NCBI RefSeq assembly: GCF_003443875.1
Contig: NZ_CP027482.1
Coordinates: 2,976,001 to 3,040,000, forward strand
DNA: 64,000 bases
DNA from: Aeromicrobium sp. A1-2
GTDB taxonomy: Bacteria > Actinomycetota > Actinomycetes > Propionibacteriales > Nocardioidaceae
Direction of reading: 5' to 3'
Shown one piece after another: positions 62,990 through 64,000 of the stretch. Under the pieces are notes generated by a model, which was given only the letters and a program-made list of their open reading frames with translations, did no database searches and was not told the origin of the DNA. The position numbers and the translations under genes are program-made. The first letter of the stretch is position 1, and each line of letters starts with the position of its first letter.

Positions 62990-64000
62990 TCAGGCGAAGA
63001 CGCCGATGATCTCCCGGTGACCGACCCAACCGATCAGAACCCCGTCGGCGACGACCCCGAGGACCTCGATCCCGTGCTCGAGCATCACCAGAGCGTCACC
63101 GACCGGAAGATCCGCCTCGACGCTCGCCGAGCTGCCGGTGAGCTCGACGATCCTCACGGTCGTGCCGGACGCGAGGGCGTCCATGAGCTCGTGCGCGGCG
63201 ATGATGCCGACCAGGTGGCCATCGTCGGACACGACCGGGAGGGCAGGCTCGGCCGTCGCCGCGAACCGGGCCGCGGCCTCGTGCAGCGTCGTGGTCTCGA
63301 GCATCGGGCTCGGTGGGGCCGTCATGACGTCGGCGACCGTCGTACGGCGCAGCCGGTCGTCACCCGGCTCGTCGAGGTCGATGCCCCGCCGCAGGAGCTT
63401 GCGGGTGTAGACCGTGTCGTGGGAGACCAGGTGACTGACGCCAGTAGCCAGCACGATCGCCAACATCAGCGGCAGGATGATGGAGTACTCGCCGGTCAGC
63501 TCGAACAGGATCACAACCGCGGTGATCGGCGCCCGCGCAGCACCCGCGAACAGCGCACCCATGCCGACCAGTGCGTACGCGCCCGGAGAGCCGGCCTGCG
63601 ACGGGTCGATCGCGTGCACCACGGCGCCGAATGCCGCACCCAGCATCGCCCCGACGAACAGGCTCGGCGCGAAGACCCCGCCCGATCCGCCGATGCCGAT
63701 CGTCAGGCTGCAGGCCAGCATCTTGCCAACCAGCAGGACGCACAGGAAGGCGATGCCGTACCCGCCGCCGACCGCCTTGTCGAGCACGGGGTAGCCGACG
63801 CCGTACATCTGCGGCAGCACCAGTAGCACCACCCCGAGCAACAGCCCGCCGACCGCCGGCCGCAGCCACTCCGGCCCACGCCAGGCCCAGTCGCACACGT
63901 CCTCGACGGCATAGAGCACGCGGGAGAAGCCCACACCGAGCAGACCCGCAAGCAGGCCGAGCACCGCAAACAGCGGGTACTGCGTGAGGTGGTCGACGTG
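62990..64000 (-). CDS. CLC-type chloride channel/transporter with CBS domain, C-terminal part
   Basis: The frame is open to the right window edge, so the N-terminal helices and start are outside. The visible 336 residues contain CLC motifs GSGGVFAPSLFVGA (filter region) and GMGALFAGAARAPITAVVILFEL, then a pair of CBS motifs (from TVADVMTAPPSPML) which bind nucleotides and gate transport. CLC proteins exchange Cl- for H+ or conduct it. A stop 90 bases before the converging gene's start region ends it. Confidence 0.88.
   Translation of the reverse strand, partial: HVDHLTQYPLFAVLGLLAGLLGVGFSRVLYAVEDVCDWAWRGPEWLRPAVGGLLLGVVLLVLPQMYGVGYPVLDKAVGGGYGIAFLCVLLVGKMLACSLTIGIGGSGGVFAPSLFVGAMLGAAFGAVVHAIDPSQAGSPGAYALVGMGALFAGAARAPITAVVILFELTGEYSIILPLMLAIVLATGVSHLVSHDTVYTRKLLRRGIDLDEPGDDRLRRTTVADVMTAPPSPMLETTTLHEAAARFAATAEPALPVVSDDGHLVGIIAAHELMDALASGTTVRIVELTGSSASVEADLPVGDALVMLEHGIEVLGVVADGVLIGWVGHREIIGVFA

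Overview
The window is chromosomal DNA from a high-GC actinobacterium. The gene set includes menB, pntAB, leaderless promoters, a fused polymerase-phosphoesterase-ligase LigD, ZAS-type anti-sigma control and desaturase/ferredoxin-reductase genes of mycobacterial type. This points to the Nocardioidaceae (an Aeromicrobium- or Nocardioides-like organism); the genus is inference. Coding density is high. Both ends cut a gene: an ABC permease at the left and a CLC-type chloride transporter at the right.

Layout. 1-1993: tail of an ABC importer operon (permease, ATPase) and a VTT-domain membrane protein. 1950-4296: a translationally coupled ECF sigma / zinc anti-sigma / flavin disulfide-reductase operon. 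4474-15133: housekeeping and lipid genes (methyltransferase-fold protein, ComB-like phosphatase, PAP2 protein, HerA-like ATPase, VapB-like small protein with a LytR_C protein, K+/H+ antiporter, hydrolase, acyltransferase, acyl-CoA synthetase, CsbD). 15178-19142: C-S lyase and a fatty-acyl desaturase electron-transfer operon. 19201-28802: accessory-looking stretch with a secreted GH16 glucanase, a complete IS3-like element whose orfB carries a 1-base deletion, prfC, a SulP transporter, a MerR regulator, an SDR and a glycosyltransferase. A tRNA-Ser(CGA) follows at 28927-29013. 29120-35655: SIS protein with M19 dipeptidase and a P-loop kinase, a two-component flavin monooxygenase pair, a double-GNAT protein, tadA and upp. 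35670-41950: a 39-residue membrane protein, pntAB, menB, an SDR, an ACT protein and a DUF3817 protein.

42158-52953 is a polyamine/GABA island. A LysR regulator diverges from gabT-gabD. A second operon, potA-potD-potB-potC plus another semialdehyde dehydrogenase, converges on it. At the far end are a GntR/FadR regulator and a soluble Cache-domain protein. Together they would import a polyamine or GABA-like solute and oxidise it to succinate.

52943-61694 holds a DNA-end-repair and stress cluster: Pr6Pr and LURP-one proteins, a methyltransferase, Ku, a GAF-ANTAR protein, an unknown protein, a SigB/SigF-type sigma factor, LigD, a small membrane protein and a DksA-like zinc finger. Three genes here (methyltransferase, unknown protein, ligD), and csbD at 14.6 kb, are preceded by near-identical GGTTT-N14/15-GGGTAC/T promoters of the SigB/SigF type. 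This suggests that NHEJ repair is part of the general stress regulon. That linkage is the most interesting feature of the window. lepB, a small membrane protein and the CLC transporter end the window.

Eleven genes start exactly 6 bases after a TAnnnT-like -10 hexamer and lack a Shine-Dalgarno sequence, so leaderless mRNAs are common here. This spacing was used to choose several start codons.
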